64,000 bases of DNA, from positions 14,330,001 to 14,394,000 of the forward strand of contig JAWQUS010000032.1 of NCBI GenBank assembly GCA_036365455.1. The letters are read 5' to 3'. Made by a program: the position numbers and the translations under genes. Below the pieces are notes generated by a model. That model did not search any database and was not told where the DNA came from. It was given only the letters and a program-made list of their open reading frames with translations. Of the stretch, positions 43,487 to 54,049 are shown piece after piece; within the stretch, counting starts at the first letter, position 1; every line of letters starts with the position of its first letter. Origin of the DNA: Macrosoma leucophasiata. Lineage: Eukaryota > Arthropoda > Insecta > Lepidoptera > Hedylidae.

Positions 43487-45094
43487 ATATTATGAAAAAA
43501 ACAGATTTGCTAACATAACTTCAATACCAGATATCCCGGTTCAGACAAACCTCTCGTGCCTCGTCTACCTTCATCATTCTCTTCATACATGCACGCCGAT
43601 TCCTAAGACTTTTGACCCCACCATCAAACAGAACTCGACCTATTTGGTCATGGTAGGTCAGCCTTGGTCTTCCTGGGCCTCTGCAACATTGTATATCGCA
43701 TTGTATTCGCATTGTATATCTGTTTAGTCATTCGCTCAGGGATATCTGGCGCTTTACACTCTCTGCCTACCCCGTTAGGGACCTGGCGTGAAGATACATA
43801 ACATAACTTCAATACCATCATAGTCAAAATTCCTGAGCCATGCTGAAATAATCTTCTTAAACTCATTATTATTTGTATTTTTTATGTTTTTATTTTTATT
43901 TACAAGAGTTTTAAGTAATTTATTGTACAATTGTGTAGTAACTATATCGTACTGCTTTTGAGCAAATCTAGTCTTTGCCCTCGGAACATTTATTCTGTCT
44001 ACTCTTTTTAATGAAGTTGGTAGATAGGGTACTTTTTGGCGATGAAAACGACGCAGACTTTCATATATATACAGCTTGCGTACTGTAAATACTTTAGCTT
44101 TTTCATATAAATCTGTGGTGGGATGTTTAAAAGGAAGGTAGAGCAATACTTTTAATACAGCACGTTGGGCACGTTCTAGAGGGTTAATGTGAGTTTTAGC
44201 CGCGCAGCCCCAAGCACATATGCAATATCTAATGAGACACTCGCATAGAGCTTTATATGTTAGAATAAGTAGCTCATAATCCGCTATGGTTCGAAGAATT
44301 TTGAATACGTATATGAGTTTTCGTACTCTAGAAGCTAATAATGCGATATGCCTGCTCCAGTTTAATTTTTCATCAATCAGGACCCCAAGGTATTTTATGT
44401 CCTCAACACGTGAGAGAACGGCACAGTTACAATTTGTAGAAAGGGTTAAAGAGCGATTGCAAGGGAAGGAATGAATTTTTAAGTCAGTAAGTACAGGATT
44501 ACTTGCAGAGGTAATACTAAAGCACATAAATTTTGTTTTTGCTGTGTTCAGCGATAAAAGACTATTTTCCAACCATGCTGTAACTTTAGCAAGATCTTTT
44601 TCGGCTAGCTCATTGACTATTTGCCAAGTTGGAGCGTGGAATAATAGTACAGTGTCATCAGCAAACATTGAGATGTCCATACCAGACATGGTGAGACAGC
44701 AAAGGTCATTAATGTATACTAAAAAGAGGAGGGAAGCTAAAGTACTTCCTTGTGGTACACCGAAAGTACAAGAAGCACTGTCGCTTTCATGGTCTGCAAG
44801 TCGAACCATTTGTGTTCTACTGACAAGGTAGTCAGCGAACCAATCTCTCGCCACACCCCTTATACCCGCGTTTTCCAATCTTTTAAATAGGATAGGTATT
44901 GACACAGTATCAAACGCTTTCTGAAGATCCAGAAAGACGCCTATGCACTTATTGCCCTTATCGATCGTATCCGTAATTCGAGATGTTAAGTTCAAAACTG
45001 CATCTTCAGTAGACTTTTTTTCGCGAAATCCGTGTTGGTTATTACTTAGCAAGTTATTATTTTCTAGATAGTGCATTAATTTTTTTTTGACCAA
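43487..45094 (-). pseudogene. Reverse transcriptase of the CR1/Jockey-type LINE
   Basis: Long frame with all main RT blocks: NNQHGFREKKSTEDAVLNLT (motif 2), GVFLDLQKAFDTVSIPILFK (motif A), FGVPQGSTLASLLFLVYIND (motif B, with the usual LGPLLF changed to LASLLF), MDISMFADDTVLLFH (motif C, FADD), IKYLGVLIDEKLNWSRHI (motif D/E) and the WGCAAKTHINPLERAQRAVL C-terminal block. The native end reads YDGIEV, then, across the insert, MLANLFFS and a stop at about 43488. Apart from 5' truncation and the insert the frame is intact, so this is a fairly young copy. It lacks endonuclease and gag and cannot move by itself. Confidence 0.9.
43530..43798 (+). mobile_element. Twin-primed LINE fragment insert
   Basis: 269 bp flanked by the perfect 19-bp repeat TAACATAACTTCAATACCA (43511-43529, 43799-43817). 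The right part (about 43729-43798: GGGATATCTGGCGCTTTACA ... GGCGTGAAGATACAT) is the 3' end of the 32329-type LINE in plus orientation. The left part (43530-43728) is the immediately upstream segment of the same LINE in minus orientation (RGPGRPRLTYHDQIGRVLFD on the minus strand). This is the 5'-inversion product of twin priming. Confidence 0.88.
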
Positions 45095-45216
45095 TTTTTC
45101 TAAAACTTTAGAAAGGGTACAAAGAAGGTATTTCTTGCATTTTAAACTGTTTCCCGTAATGCACAGATGCCGTCTTGCTTTCTCTTATTCACTTTCGTTT
45201 GCATGGCGATTGGAGT

Positions 45217-45467
45217 TTACTGGTGGTAGAGTTCCATTGTCGTAGCTCTGGGGTGGAGACACCACCAAAATGCTATTTAGGACTACCGTGATCCGGTTAG
45301 ATGGTAACGTATGGCCTAACTAAGGCCTCAGGAGTGGCAATGCATCTGGATTTAGCCATCGGTTTTTTTGTGTTCTATAGGCTGCTGCATTGATGGTAAG
45401 TGATCACTTCTTCCATCTATGGGTACTGCATACTTGTTTGCCACCTATCATACAAATATCATATCAT
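45217..45467 (+). repeat. Family A, old diverged copy
   Basis: ACTGGTGGTAGAGTTCCATT to TTGTTTGCCACCTATCATAC, with deletions in the 5' third. Confidence 0.7.
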
Positions 45468-45709
45468 TAATTTAAGTATCTACTTATCTACATTCGTGTT
45501 CGTGTTTTATAAAGACAGAAGACTTTTAAGTCCCACTTAGATTTGAGTGACGTTTGAGTATTTGGCCGATTGACTTGCAAATAAAGTTATTGATTTTTAT
45601 TACATTAATTGTAATCAGACTTCACTTTAATACTTGATATTGGTTTGGTAATGTAAACAATCAACTTTGCATTAGAATTTACGAAACAAAAAATAAGTAA
45701 TGTTTCATC

Positions 45710-46445
45710 ATCATCATCATTTCAGCTAAAAAACGTCCACGGCTGAACAAAGGTCTCCCCCAAAAATTGCCACAACGAACAGTCTTGACCCGCCCTTATT
45801 CAGCGATTGCCCGCGATCTTCACCAGGTCGTCGGTCCATCTTGTGGAAGGGCCTGCCTATGCTTCGTTTTCCGGTACGCGGTCGCCAATCGAGAACTGCT
45901 GTGCCCCAACGGCCGTCAGTTCTTCGAGCTATGTGCCCTGCCCACTGCCACTTGAGTCTCGCTATTCGGTGAGCTATGTCGGTAACTTTGGTTCTCATGC
46001 GGATTTCCTCATTTTTGATTCGATCTCGCAGAGAAACTCCAAGCATAGCTCTCTCCATTGCTCTCTGAGTGACCTTGAGCCTTCTTATGAGGCCCGTAGT
46101 GAGCGACCACGTTTCTGTCCCATAAGTCATCACTAGCATCATGCATATAATATCTCTCTGTCTCACACCTCACCACCAGTTGGATAGGTTTCGAGTTCTG
46201 ATCCTGAAACCGGACCGACATGGTGGCGTTTTCATACAAGCTCCTCAGCACCTCGATGTATCGGTAGTCAACTTGACACATATGGTGTGACTGTAGCACA
46301 GCCCAAATCTCAACCGAATCGAAGGCTTTCTCATAGTCCACGAACGCTAGACATAGGGGCTGATTATACTCTTCTGTCTTCTGTATAACCTGCCGCAGCG
46401 TATGAATGTGGTCTATGGTGCCTTTACGGAAAAAAAAATGTTTAA
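45710..46445 (-). pseudogene. RTE-like LINE copy with (ATG)n tail
   Basis: On the minus strand: IDHIHTLRQVIQKTEEYNQP and CLAFVDYEKAFDSVEIWAVL (RT motif A), then YIEVLRSLYENATMSVRFQD. An internal deletion joins VVRCETER to the segment MTYGTETWSLTTGLIRRLK (motifs B-D, including FADD, are lost). It continues KWQWAGHIARRTDGRWGTAV and a 3' end GGGGGAGACCTTTGTTCAGC, then CGTGGACG, with an ATG-repeat tail at 45710-45722. Same family as 12375-13022. Confidence 0.85.
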
Positions 46446-47104
46446 TAGTATCAAACAAAAACAAATTCTTCTCTTATACTTTAATCACTCTTTTCGTTAA
46501 TTGTCTACTATTTTGAACCTAAAGTATTGTTTCTATTTTCAACCTAGAATAATAATAAACAAAAAAGATAACCGCTATAAAACGTATTTTAGATAAAAAC
46601 AAAATACACACTTGGGATCATAATTGTCAAACATATTCTTCTCCTAATGAAGTTAAAGTTCTTACAAAAATCTACTTCCATTTAAGAGAAAATTATCATC
46701 TTCTTTTATTGAAGTGAAAATATTAATATCAAACAAGATAATATTGCATTATTCAACTTATTATACCTAGTAGATATAGGTACGTAAAATAAGTCCATAA
46801 TATTTCACTAGAAACTGATTTATTCATCTTGAATCATTAAACTCACTCTAACCTCATTTTTTTCGTATTTCTGCTGGCGATCTTTCGTAAAGTAAACACA
46901 ACATTAATTGGCGTTGTTCGGATTGGCGTGTGCGGGACTCGCGCGCCCATTAAACTGCCAAATTCGAAAGTGAATATTCGCATTCGCATTCGCGAATATC
47001 AACGGCAGATATTCGCATTCGCGAATGTCTATAAATTGATATTCGTTACATCACTAATACATACTGAATAAAGCGATATTATTTTAGCAAGAGTACCTAC
47101 CTAA
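46446..47104. other. No gene seen
   Basis: AT-rich. 46972-47050 is built from ATTCGCATTCGCGAAT palindromic units (see findings). Confidence 0.4.
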
Positions 47105-47219
47105 TTGTACTATTTATTTTTCGCAATAACACAGGCGAGTGAACTTTAGAAATTAAAGAAAAAACGGAGGGAAAAATTTGATTTCGACGAAGTTATTGCG
47201 AAAAATAAAATAGTACAAT
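47105..47219. mobile_element. Family C element, minimal form without tRNA core
   Basis: Ends TTGTACTATTTATTTTTCGC (47105-47124) and the inverse GCGAAAAATAAAATAGTACA (to 47218), about 26 bp, around 60 bases that include TTAGAAATTAAAGAAAAAAC and AAAATTTGATTTCG. A further scrap of the family (AACTTCAGTAGCTTAGTGG, the tRNA 5' half) lies at 47370-47425. Confidence 0.65.
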
Positions 47220-47425
47220 AATAATTATTAAGGGCACACGGGACATCATAACGATATTGTATAAACTGCAAAGTCTATCATATCGGTTGTATAGCCATTA
47301 ATTAGTTATCAATGGATGTCGTTCACCGACCCTAAATCGGTTAAAAATCAAAAAGGGAAAGCAAAATTTAACTTCAGTAGCTTAGTGGTCCCGAAATCAT
47401 TTCTTCCGTTTTTCTTTAATATTTA

Positions 47426-48313
47426 AGAGTACCAAATGCAAACTTTGTTTAATATATTTTATCATGTTAGGTATTATATTTTATTTTAGTGGTATCCTTG
47501 AATACTGTCTGCATCTTTCAGTTCTATAATTAGCTGTCTCAATAAAGTAGGTAGGCACACGGACGGTTTTGTAATTAGGTAGGTAAGTAGTCTTTGCAAC
47601 GTCGAAATTATGTTTAATTTTAGAACTAATCAAGCCAAGTGGATTGCTTTAAGATGTACCTACCTACTTTGCGAAGTGTTTGTTAAGATCGATAATTTTC
47701 CTAATATATCGATTCGATTCCTAATATAAACAATTAAGTATATCGAAATGATTGAAGTCTTCTGCAAAATTGCGGATTTTCCAAACATTAATTCGATTTC
47801 ATATACCTACCTAACAAAACTGAAAGTGTAGGTAGGGAATAGGGAAATGCATAAGGCGGCCAACTTTCTGAAAATAGTATGCGGGACTTTTTATGGATAG
47901 ATAGAGTATGGTGACTGCGAAGTATGAAGTTTTGTCAGTATACGTATCTAACAAAATTGCATAAAAACACAAAACTTACATAATGCGTGTTGATCTACGT
48001 AGATGCTCCGCTGTTGTTTGCATGTGTGTGTGTGGGTGTAGTGTATGTTTTATGTACGTGTATGACTGTCTAGTTATGTACCTAGTAGCTTGAAAAAAAA
48101 AAGCATGGTACGTCAATGTATCGAATGCGGGACCTGCGGGACGCATCCAATGTTTTGCGGGACTATTTTATTAATTCTTACAAAGCGGGATTACATCTAG
48201 CATTACGGGACGGTCCCGCAGAATCCGGGACGGTTGGCCGCCTTAGAAATGCACGATATTGCGCTTTAAATTACTAGGTATTTAGGTACAATTCAGTTGC
48301 TTTTGTACCGAAT
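47426..48313. other. No gene seen
   Basis: AT-rich with several repeated GTAGGTAGG runs. GGGAC/GCGGGA motifs at 47875-48245 (TGCGGGACTTTTTATGG, CGGGACCTGCGGGACGCATC) hint at an unidentified dispersed repeat. Confidence 0.4.
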
Positions 48314-48443
48314 CCCTACTAATATTATAAATGCGAAAGTAACTCTGTCTATCTGTCTGTCTGTTACCTTTTCACGTCCAAACAACTGAACCGATTTTTA
48401 TGTAATTTGGTAGTAGAGCTGAGTTTAAGAAAGAACATAGGCT
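48314..48443 (+). mobile_element. Helitron-like element, 3' truncated
   Basis: TCCCTACTAATATTATAAAT ... GAACATAGGCTAC; it matches the 5' two thirds of 10235-10416. A family M fragment with ATTATTATC tail follows at 48480-48552. Confidence 0.7.
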
Positions 48444-48669
48444 ACTTAGTTATTTATTTATATAAAACGACATCCACACCAGCTCTAGGCTTCCTCCCAA
48501 GAAGGCGAGAGACTCGTGATCAGCAATGGGATGTATCAAGAGTTGCAATATTATTATCATAACTCTGGCTCGTTGAAATTCTATCTGAAAAACGATGCCA
48601 GCAATAGCGACGTTCAAAACATAGTTGATTCTAGATAAAAGATAATCATCATCATCACTCCAGCCAAAA

Positions 48670-48770
48670 GCCTGCCTGAAGTCAAAAATATATATTTTCA
48701 TTTTTTCTTTAATTTTTAAAGTTCACTCGCATGTTTTATTGCGAAAAATAAAATATTACAATGGGTGATA
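48670..48770 (-). mobile_element. Family C element, half copy
   Basis: GCCTGAAGTC (tRNA 3' part), then TTTTCTTTAATTTTTAAAGT, TCACTCGCATG and the TIR end ATTGCGAAAAATAAAATATT. Confidence 0.55.
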
Positions 48771-49208
48771 CATTTTGAAAAATTTGTTTTTTTTTTGCGT
48801 CATTGTGTCCAGAATCATGAGTACTATTACCAGTTTTTTTCTTTGGAAGCGTTCCCTTTACGCCCTGTTTAATAAGTAAGAGTAAGTAACGAAAGAGTTT
48901 TTTACAAGAACTGTAGAACAAAATAATTTAACTAGTGCCTCTTGGCCGTTCACAGTTAACAATCAAAGTTATGACGTCATTAAACAATTTTCAAATGCTT
49001 CAACAAATTTTAAAATGATGCAACCTATCGTTAGGGCTTTGACCGTTTGCTCTAGCTAAGCTAAGCTAAGTTTAATAAAACGCGGTTAAGATTAAATTTT
49101 GCATCCAATTTCAACCTTACGAACTATTTTCGTCGGTGGCATCCAAATAGTGTTGTTGAACTTGTTTAAGAGCTTGAAACGCGTTTTATTCCAACGGTGA
49201 ATTCGGCA
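48771..49208. other. No gene seen
   Basis: Contains a short AGCTAAGCTAAGCTAAG repeat at about 49053-49070; otherwise unremarkable. Confidence 0.4.
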
Positions 49209-49362
49209 CTTAGCCTGGATTGCACCACGATTTTTGTTAAAGTTAAAGTAACATTTCACATCCTTCTCTAACTTTAACAGATTTCTTTAGGTAAGAGTAG
49301 GATGTGAAATGTTACAATAACTTTCATTTTAACAAAGATAGTGATGCAACCCAGACTTAGTC
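49209..49362. mobile_element. Family H fold-back MITE, copy 1
   Basis: GCCTGGATTGCACCACGATT at the left faces GTGATGCAACCCAGACTTAG at the right. Inner arms are TTTGTTAAAGTTAAAGT and ACTTTCATTTTAACAAAG. About 154 bp, non-coding. A scrap of the family G end (AGTCTGTGAATCTCACC) is immediately downstream. Confidence 0.75.
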
Positions 49363-49424
49363 TGTGAATCTCACCCTTACTGTCATCGATCAAGTTCATC
49401 TATAGTCTGTGCTATAATTATAAG

Positions 49425-49695
49425 TGGAAGTGGTAAACAAGCATGCAGTTCACATTGATGTTAAGTGATGACTGCAGCCTATAGACACCCACACAAAGAC
49501 CAAGGTCAAAATGCAGATGCGTTACCACTCCTGAGGCCTAAGGTCTTATGCCTCTGTGCCGGAAATTACAGGGCCGTACATTACCACCTGACCGGAACAC
49601 GATAGTGTTGAACACTACCATTTAGCGGCAAGTATATTAGGTAATGCGGTGGTGCCTACGCCCGCGAGCTCCGTCACTGGAGCTCTACCACCAGT
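49425..49695 (-). repeat. Family A repeat, very close to consensus
   Basis: Minus-strand copy from GGAAGTGGTAAACAAGCATG to GGAGCTCTACCACCAGT, with few private differences, so probably a recent insertion. Confidence 0.88.
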
Positions 49696-50282
49696 AAAAA
49701 TACATAGTACCTACCTAATACGCAAAACGGCTAAAGCCCAACTACCGTGCAACACGAAGGGCCACTCCTTATTTGCATAGAGGGGAGTGTGGCGGACGGG
49801 ATTAGATCACAAATTGAATGTGCACCTCATAATTGAAAGATTCAATGGACTAGTTTGATGTATGAACTATGGCTACAACTTACAACGAATTAGTAGAAAG
49901 TGTGGTATAATTCTTAAAATACGAAGATGAAAGTAACAAACGGTATTAAAAAAATACTGGTCTGTCAGTATTTTATTTGTAGTTTATTTTTTTTTTTTTT
50001 TTGGAGTATACTAATGTTTTTATTTATTTATTTATAAAAAGAAACATATAGTTTTAAAAACATAATATGATGCAAACATAAACTTACTAGAGTTTTACCG
50101 TGCATCAGTGTCGTCGGTTACATTGTAAACTGATGAGAACAAAAAGTAATTTTAAATTAAAAAATAAGTTTCACTACATACTTCAATTAACAAATTGTAG
50201 CAATAATGAAGTGATTATACATACCTACATAGTTGTGTATTGTGTATGTGTTTGTATTCTGTATTCAACATTTTTATCTTAG
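49696..50282. other. No gene seen
   Basis: A T-run (49985-50001) and AT-rich sequence. The frame 50100-50282 has no motif. Confidence 0.4.
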
Positions 50283-50425
50283 TTTACAAGACTTGCGGGT
50301 TGGTTACTAACCCGTATCTCCACCAACCTGCGTTGGAGCAGCGTCGTGGGGTAGGCTTCAGGTCTCCCCCAAAAAGGGGAGAGACTCGTGCCCAGCAGTG
50401 GGACGTCTCAAGGGTTGCCATTATT
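50283..50425 (+). repeat. Family M retroposon 3' end
   Basis: CTTGCGGGTTGGTTACTAAC, GGTCTCCCCCAAAAAGGGGA, GAGACTCGTGCCCAGCAGTG and GGTTGCCATTATTATTATT (3' ATT tail). The frame at 50240-50506 is incidental. Confidence 0.65.
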
Positions 50426-50635
50426 ATTATTACAAAACTTTTATCTAACCTAGCCTTTGGAGCACGCCTTTCCTTAATTCGAATCGTTTTTATAGCTGTA
50501 TCCTAAATCGTTGTATGCATGATCTCTCATTCTTAAAATTATTAATTTTACAACACCGTCGCTAGCTCCTTATTGATCGATGATTTATGAAGATTAAGTA
50601 GAAGTATATTGTAAATTTCAGTGTCTCTCAGACTC

Positions 50636-51149
50636 TCACTCCTTACAATTACGTTCTAACAATTCTAATGTCCTTTCTATACCTTTTCACCTTACCAGCT
50701 TTGTATCCAGCTCTTTTCTACTTCAAGCTACACGTCTGTGGAATGCTCTCCCGGAGGAATTACGAAGACTCACCACAAAAATAGCCTTTAAAAAAGGGGT
50801 CAAGGCTCATTATGCGGCATATGCTTCTCAAAGTCATCATTAGATTCGTATGTGTATATATAATATCTATATATGTATATTAATATATGTTATTGTATAA
50901 ATATGGTATATTATATTTATCTTAACGTACAATATTGTATGTAAGTAAAAACATTAGATTGTATGTATGTGATATTCTTTTATTAGATTAGATTTACATA
51001 TTATATAATATCTTTATTCGTTACACCGTCTACTATTTTCTCTATACTACCAATGGTTGACTGGTAGAGAATGCTTTTAGCATTAAGTCCGCCATTTGTT
51101 ACAACATTTGTTAATTATTTTGTAACAATAAAGAATAAATAAATAAATA
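50636..51149 (+). pseudogene. Non-LTR retroposon 3' end (CR1/Jockey type)
   Basis: Final RT codons in frame: TLRSNNSNVLSIPFHLTS, SSSFLLQATRLWNALPEELR, RLTTKIAFKKGVKAHYAAYA, stop at 50841. The 3' UTR contains GGTTGACTGGTAGAGAATGC and TTAAGTCCGCCATTTGT, a block common in lepidopteran LINEs, and ends CAATAAAGAATAAATAAATA. A different subfamily from 42195-42975. Confidence 0.8.
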
Positions 51150-52123
51150 AGTATTTTATATTACTGAATGATTATTGGAACTGAAAGTAAAATATCCAAA
51201 AGAACCTTTTTGATTTTTCATAATAGTGATTTGCCTGCTCATCTTTATTAGTTTTGTGTCTGTTGTAGGTATACTTAAAAAAAAATCTATTGCAATCTCG
51301 GTGTTATTTCGTTTACAAATCACACCACAAAAACGGTTCAGTCAATTTTATACCCGGCTGCACATTTTTGAATAGCATTGAAGGTTTATTCACATAATTT
51401 TACCTTCCTATCGTTATGGTTTGCGGTTAAAATGAATCGACATTGTATCACGTCTGAGTTGTGGTTTAAATCAAGCTAAACAGTGGTGTATGACGACAGA
51501 AGGCGACAGTGACGTCCAAAGAAGTATCAACTTGCACAAAACCATTGCAATATAACTTCTATTCCAAGGATTTAAAGTGTTAAAGTGTATTTGGCATGCC
51601 GACACCGACGACTGTACGGTGTACCCTGTAATTACTTGAGTCAGCCATCACAATCACTTGCTAATGTGGTGCACAGCCCAGCACCGGCATAACAAGATTA
51701 AATTGAATTTAAAAAACTAGTTATATTTATAGTTAAGTGACAAATTGCACTTCTCACATTTGCTTGTCGTATCTATTAAGAATTAGGTGCGTTCTGATTA
51801 GAACAGAGTTAAAAGTTTATATCTGATTGCGTTCATGTACAAGTGTGATTTTGATACTTTATTGGGTACAAGTGGGGGCATGACTGCAACCTTAGGAAGA
51901 AGAAATGCGCCTAATCTCACAAAAGATTATTTGTGGCAGGCTGTGCCGGATTTAGCCCATAAGCAAATCAAACAATTGCTTAGGGCATCACGTCGTGGAG
52001 GGTATCAGGGATACTTTTTCTTTTCATGAACAAAAACAAGGTCCTAATGTACGAAATTAGAAGATTAATAAAAAAGTAAACTATTTACTAAATAATGATG
52101 GGGAATATTTCCCTAATAATTGT
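51150..52123. other. No gene seen
   Basis: AT-rich. The frame 51835-52029 (64 codons) has no motif and no splice context. Confidence 0.4.
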
Positions 52124-52410
52124 TTTATATTATTTCGCATTAACACATGCTTGTGAAATATATTTTATTTTTAAAGAAAAAAATAAAATATATTTCTTTA
52201 TGCCTAACTAGCATAGTTGGTAATAGATGGCGCTGCTGCTACCATAAAGCAATGCAATAGATGTGAAGGAAAAATTTGACAAATCAGGCAGGGCTTCAGT
52301 AGCTCAATTGGAAGAGCGGCTGGACTAGATTCCCAGTAGGTCGCGAGTTCGAGTCTCGCCTGAAGTCAATTTTTTCTTTCCATTTTTCTTTAAAAATAAA
52401 AAATATTTCC
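52124..52410 (+). mobile_element. Family C element with tRNA-like core, best copy
   Basis: TTGTTTTATATTATTTCGCA at the left, a TAAAATATATTTCTTTATGC segment, GATGGCGCTGCTGCTACC, then a 76-base tRNA-like cloverleaf (52292-52367) and AATTTTTTCTTTCCATTTTT, the inverse of the AAAGAAAAATGGAAAG flank seen at 13125. Cloverleaf: acceptor GGCTTCA/TGAAGTC, D-stem GCTC/GAGC, T-arm GCGAG TTCGAGT CTCGC. The anticodon stem has one mismatch around loop CTAGATT. It could be a pol III-competent pseudo-tRNA. Confidence 0.65.
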
Positions 52411-52609
52411 CTATTTTTTTGCTCATTAAGAAGGAAAAAACATGGGTAGGTGGGCACACAGGGATAAACTGCTTACGGGCATCAAGAAGTCTTAATCCGG
52501 AACTGGTTTAAGGTTAGGCATCCGAGCTGACAGAAGCCTAACTTAAACCTTTCAGTGGGATATGTTATAACTAAGCTGATTTTTGCTATCGTAATTATAA
52601 TTTTTTGCA

Positions 52610-52765
52610 ACGGTGGTAGAGCTCTAGTGACTGAGCTCGCGGGCGTAGGCACCACCGCATTACCTAATATACTTGCCGCTAAATGGTAGTGTTCAGCACT
52701 ATCGTGTTCCGGTCAGGTGGTAATGTACGGCTCTCTGATTTCCGGCACAGAGGCATAACACCTTA
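52610..52765 (+). repeat. Family A 5' half, cut by a LINE
   Basis: CGGTGGTAGAGCTCTAGTGA to AGGCATAACACCTTA; the following base begins the TAAG-repeat 3' tail of the LINE next to it. Confidence 0.8.
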
Positions 52766-53550
52766 GTAAGTAAGTAAGTAAGTATTTATTTGCATAAAAT
52801 GTAGGTAACAATTGTTGGATGGAATTGATTATACTGGTAACCTAGTACATTTTGTCACAATGCGACGTGCAAATATTATTAAAATAATATCTAATAAACA
52901 ATGTCAATGTTAATAAACGAAATTAATTACAATAAAATTAAGGCAATTCATCAATTAAATAGTTAACTATAAAATATGAATAATAAAATACCCAAATAGT
53001 GACATAATAATTGATATTCTAATTGTATGGTCAAATTTAAAATAATCAAAATTACGAATACAAAATTTCAGAAAAATGTGATGCATTACATACAGTCAAG
53101 ATTTTTTTTTCAAGTCAATACATTCTGATACAGAATAGAAGCACTTTTCAATTAACCATAATTTTACTCTTCTAACAAATATTCTAAAAGGTAAAGCTTT
53201 CATGTCACTTGGAATAGCGTTATAGATCACACCACACATTACATAACTACTTTTTAAATACATAGCAGTCCGAGGCACTTTGGATAAAACTATTCTGTCC
53301 GGATCTCTTGTATTTCTAGGAAACATTTCTTTAGCTTTTTTGAATAAATTTGGATGTAGTTTCACAAATTTTACTGCTTCGAGTATGTACATACAGGATA
53401 AATTCAGAATTCTTAACTTTTTAAATAGTGGCTTACTGGATTCCCATGGCGGTATGCCACCAATAGCTCGTATACACTTTTTTTGGGCTAAAAACACTCT
53501 TTGGATATTTGTGGAATTGCCCCATAATATACCAATTACAGTACATAAAA
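52766..53550 (-). pseudogene. Non-LTR RT C-terminal part with (TTAC)n tail
   Basis: On the minus strand from about 53550: TVIGILWGNSTNIQRVFLAQ, KKCIRAIGGIPPWESSKPLF, KKLRILNLSCMYILEAVKFV, RIFVRRVKLWLIEKCFYSV and a stop at 53096, then an AT-rich 3' UTR with AATAAATA motifs and a TTAC-repeat 3' tail (52766-52785). A Jockey/CR1-like C-terminal domain; the catalytic RT core is absent. Confidence 0.85.
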
Positions 53551-53756
53551 AAAATCTCTTGTCACCTCGAAGATTATCTATTTTTTATTGTTATCTACTT
53601 CTATTCATCGATTGTTTTGTTAACTGATAATTATTTCACTATCTAGCTGTCTGTTGCCTATGTACCCTATTCAAAATAACGATAGTTTATGTGGCCATAC
53701 CACAGAATACGATACAATACTTTCTTTACGCTGTGGCCGTACTATTTCCATAGTAA

Positions 53757-54049
53757 CATAGAGCAACACGGGCCACCGGCTGCGGCGGACTGGAGGGGAG
53801 TAGCCATAGCGTTTATTACCGTTGCTAAATAGTCTGTCATTTTTTGCGGAGGGAAATGCGTGCGACACACACGCACACTACAAAAATGGTCTATTACTAC
53901 GAAACCACGAAACTGACACCTTGACTTTAACAAAATACAGAAACAATGTCACGCACACATTTAAACATCTAGGCGACAGGTATAGGCCCGTGTACTTTGA
54001 CAGAGGGGAAAGCCTGCATATGGCTACTCCCCTCCGGTGTTGCTCTATG
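53757..54049. mobile_element. Family D MITE, near-perfect 8-bp duplication, copy 4
   Basis: 293 bp, CATAGAGCAACACGGGCCAC to CTCCGGTGTTGCTCTATG. Flanks are CATAGTAA (53749-53756) and CATAGCAA (54050-54057), 7 of 8 identical. Same orientation as copy 3. Frames at 53742-54179 on both strands are incidental. Confidence 0.88.

Larger units (their letters stand above)
43155..45140 (-). mobile_element. CR1/Jockey-type LINE, 5' truncated, interrupted
   Basis: The minus-strand element starts in the RT (LLCTLSKVLEKLV, about 45137) and runs to a 3' UTR ending GTCAATAAATGATTATATTA with a TATAT-repeat tail (43155-43190). The 3' UTR includes TTCGGGAATCTATGGATTC and a long TG/CA microsatellite. A retroposed insert (43530-43798) interrupts the last codons of the RT frame. 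Confidence 0.85.

Noticed and set aside
43288..43488. Histidine/threonine-rich small protein
   Set aside because: Translation of the CA/TG microsatellite in a LINE 3' UTR.
53280..53627. 115-codon plus-strand frame
   Set aside because: Antisense to the non-LTR RT C-terminal fragment, which has recognisable RT motifs on the other strand.
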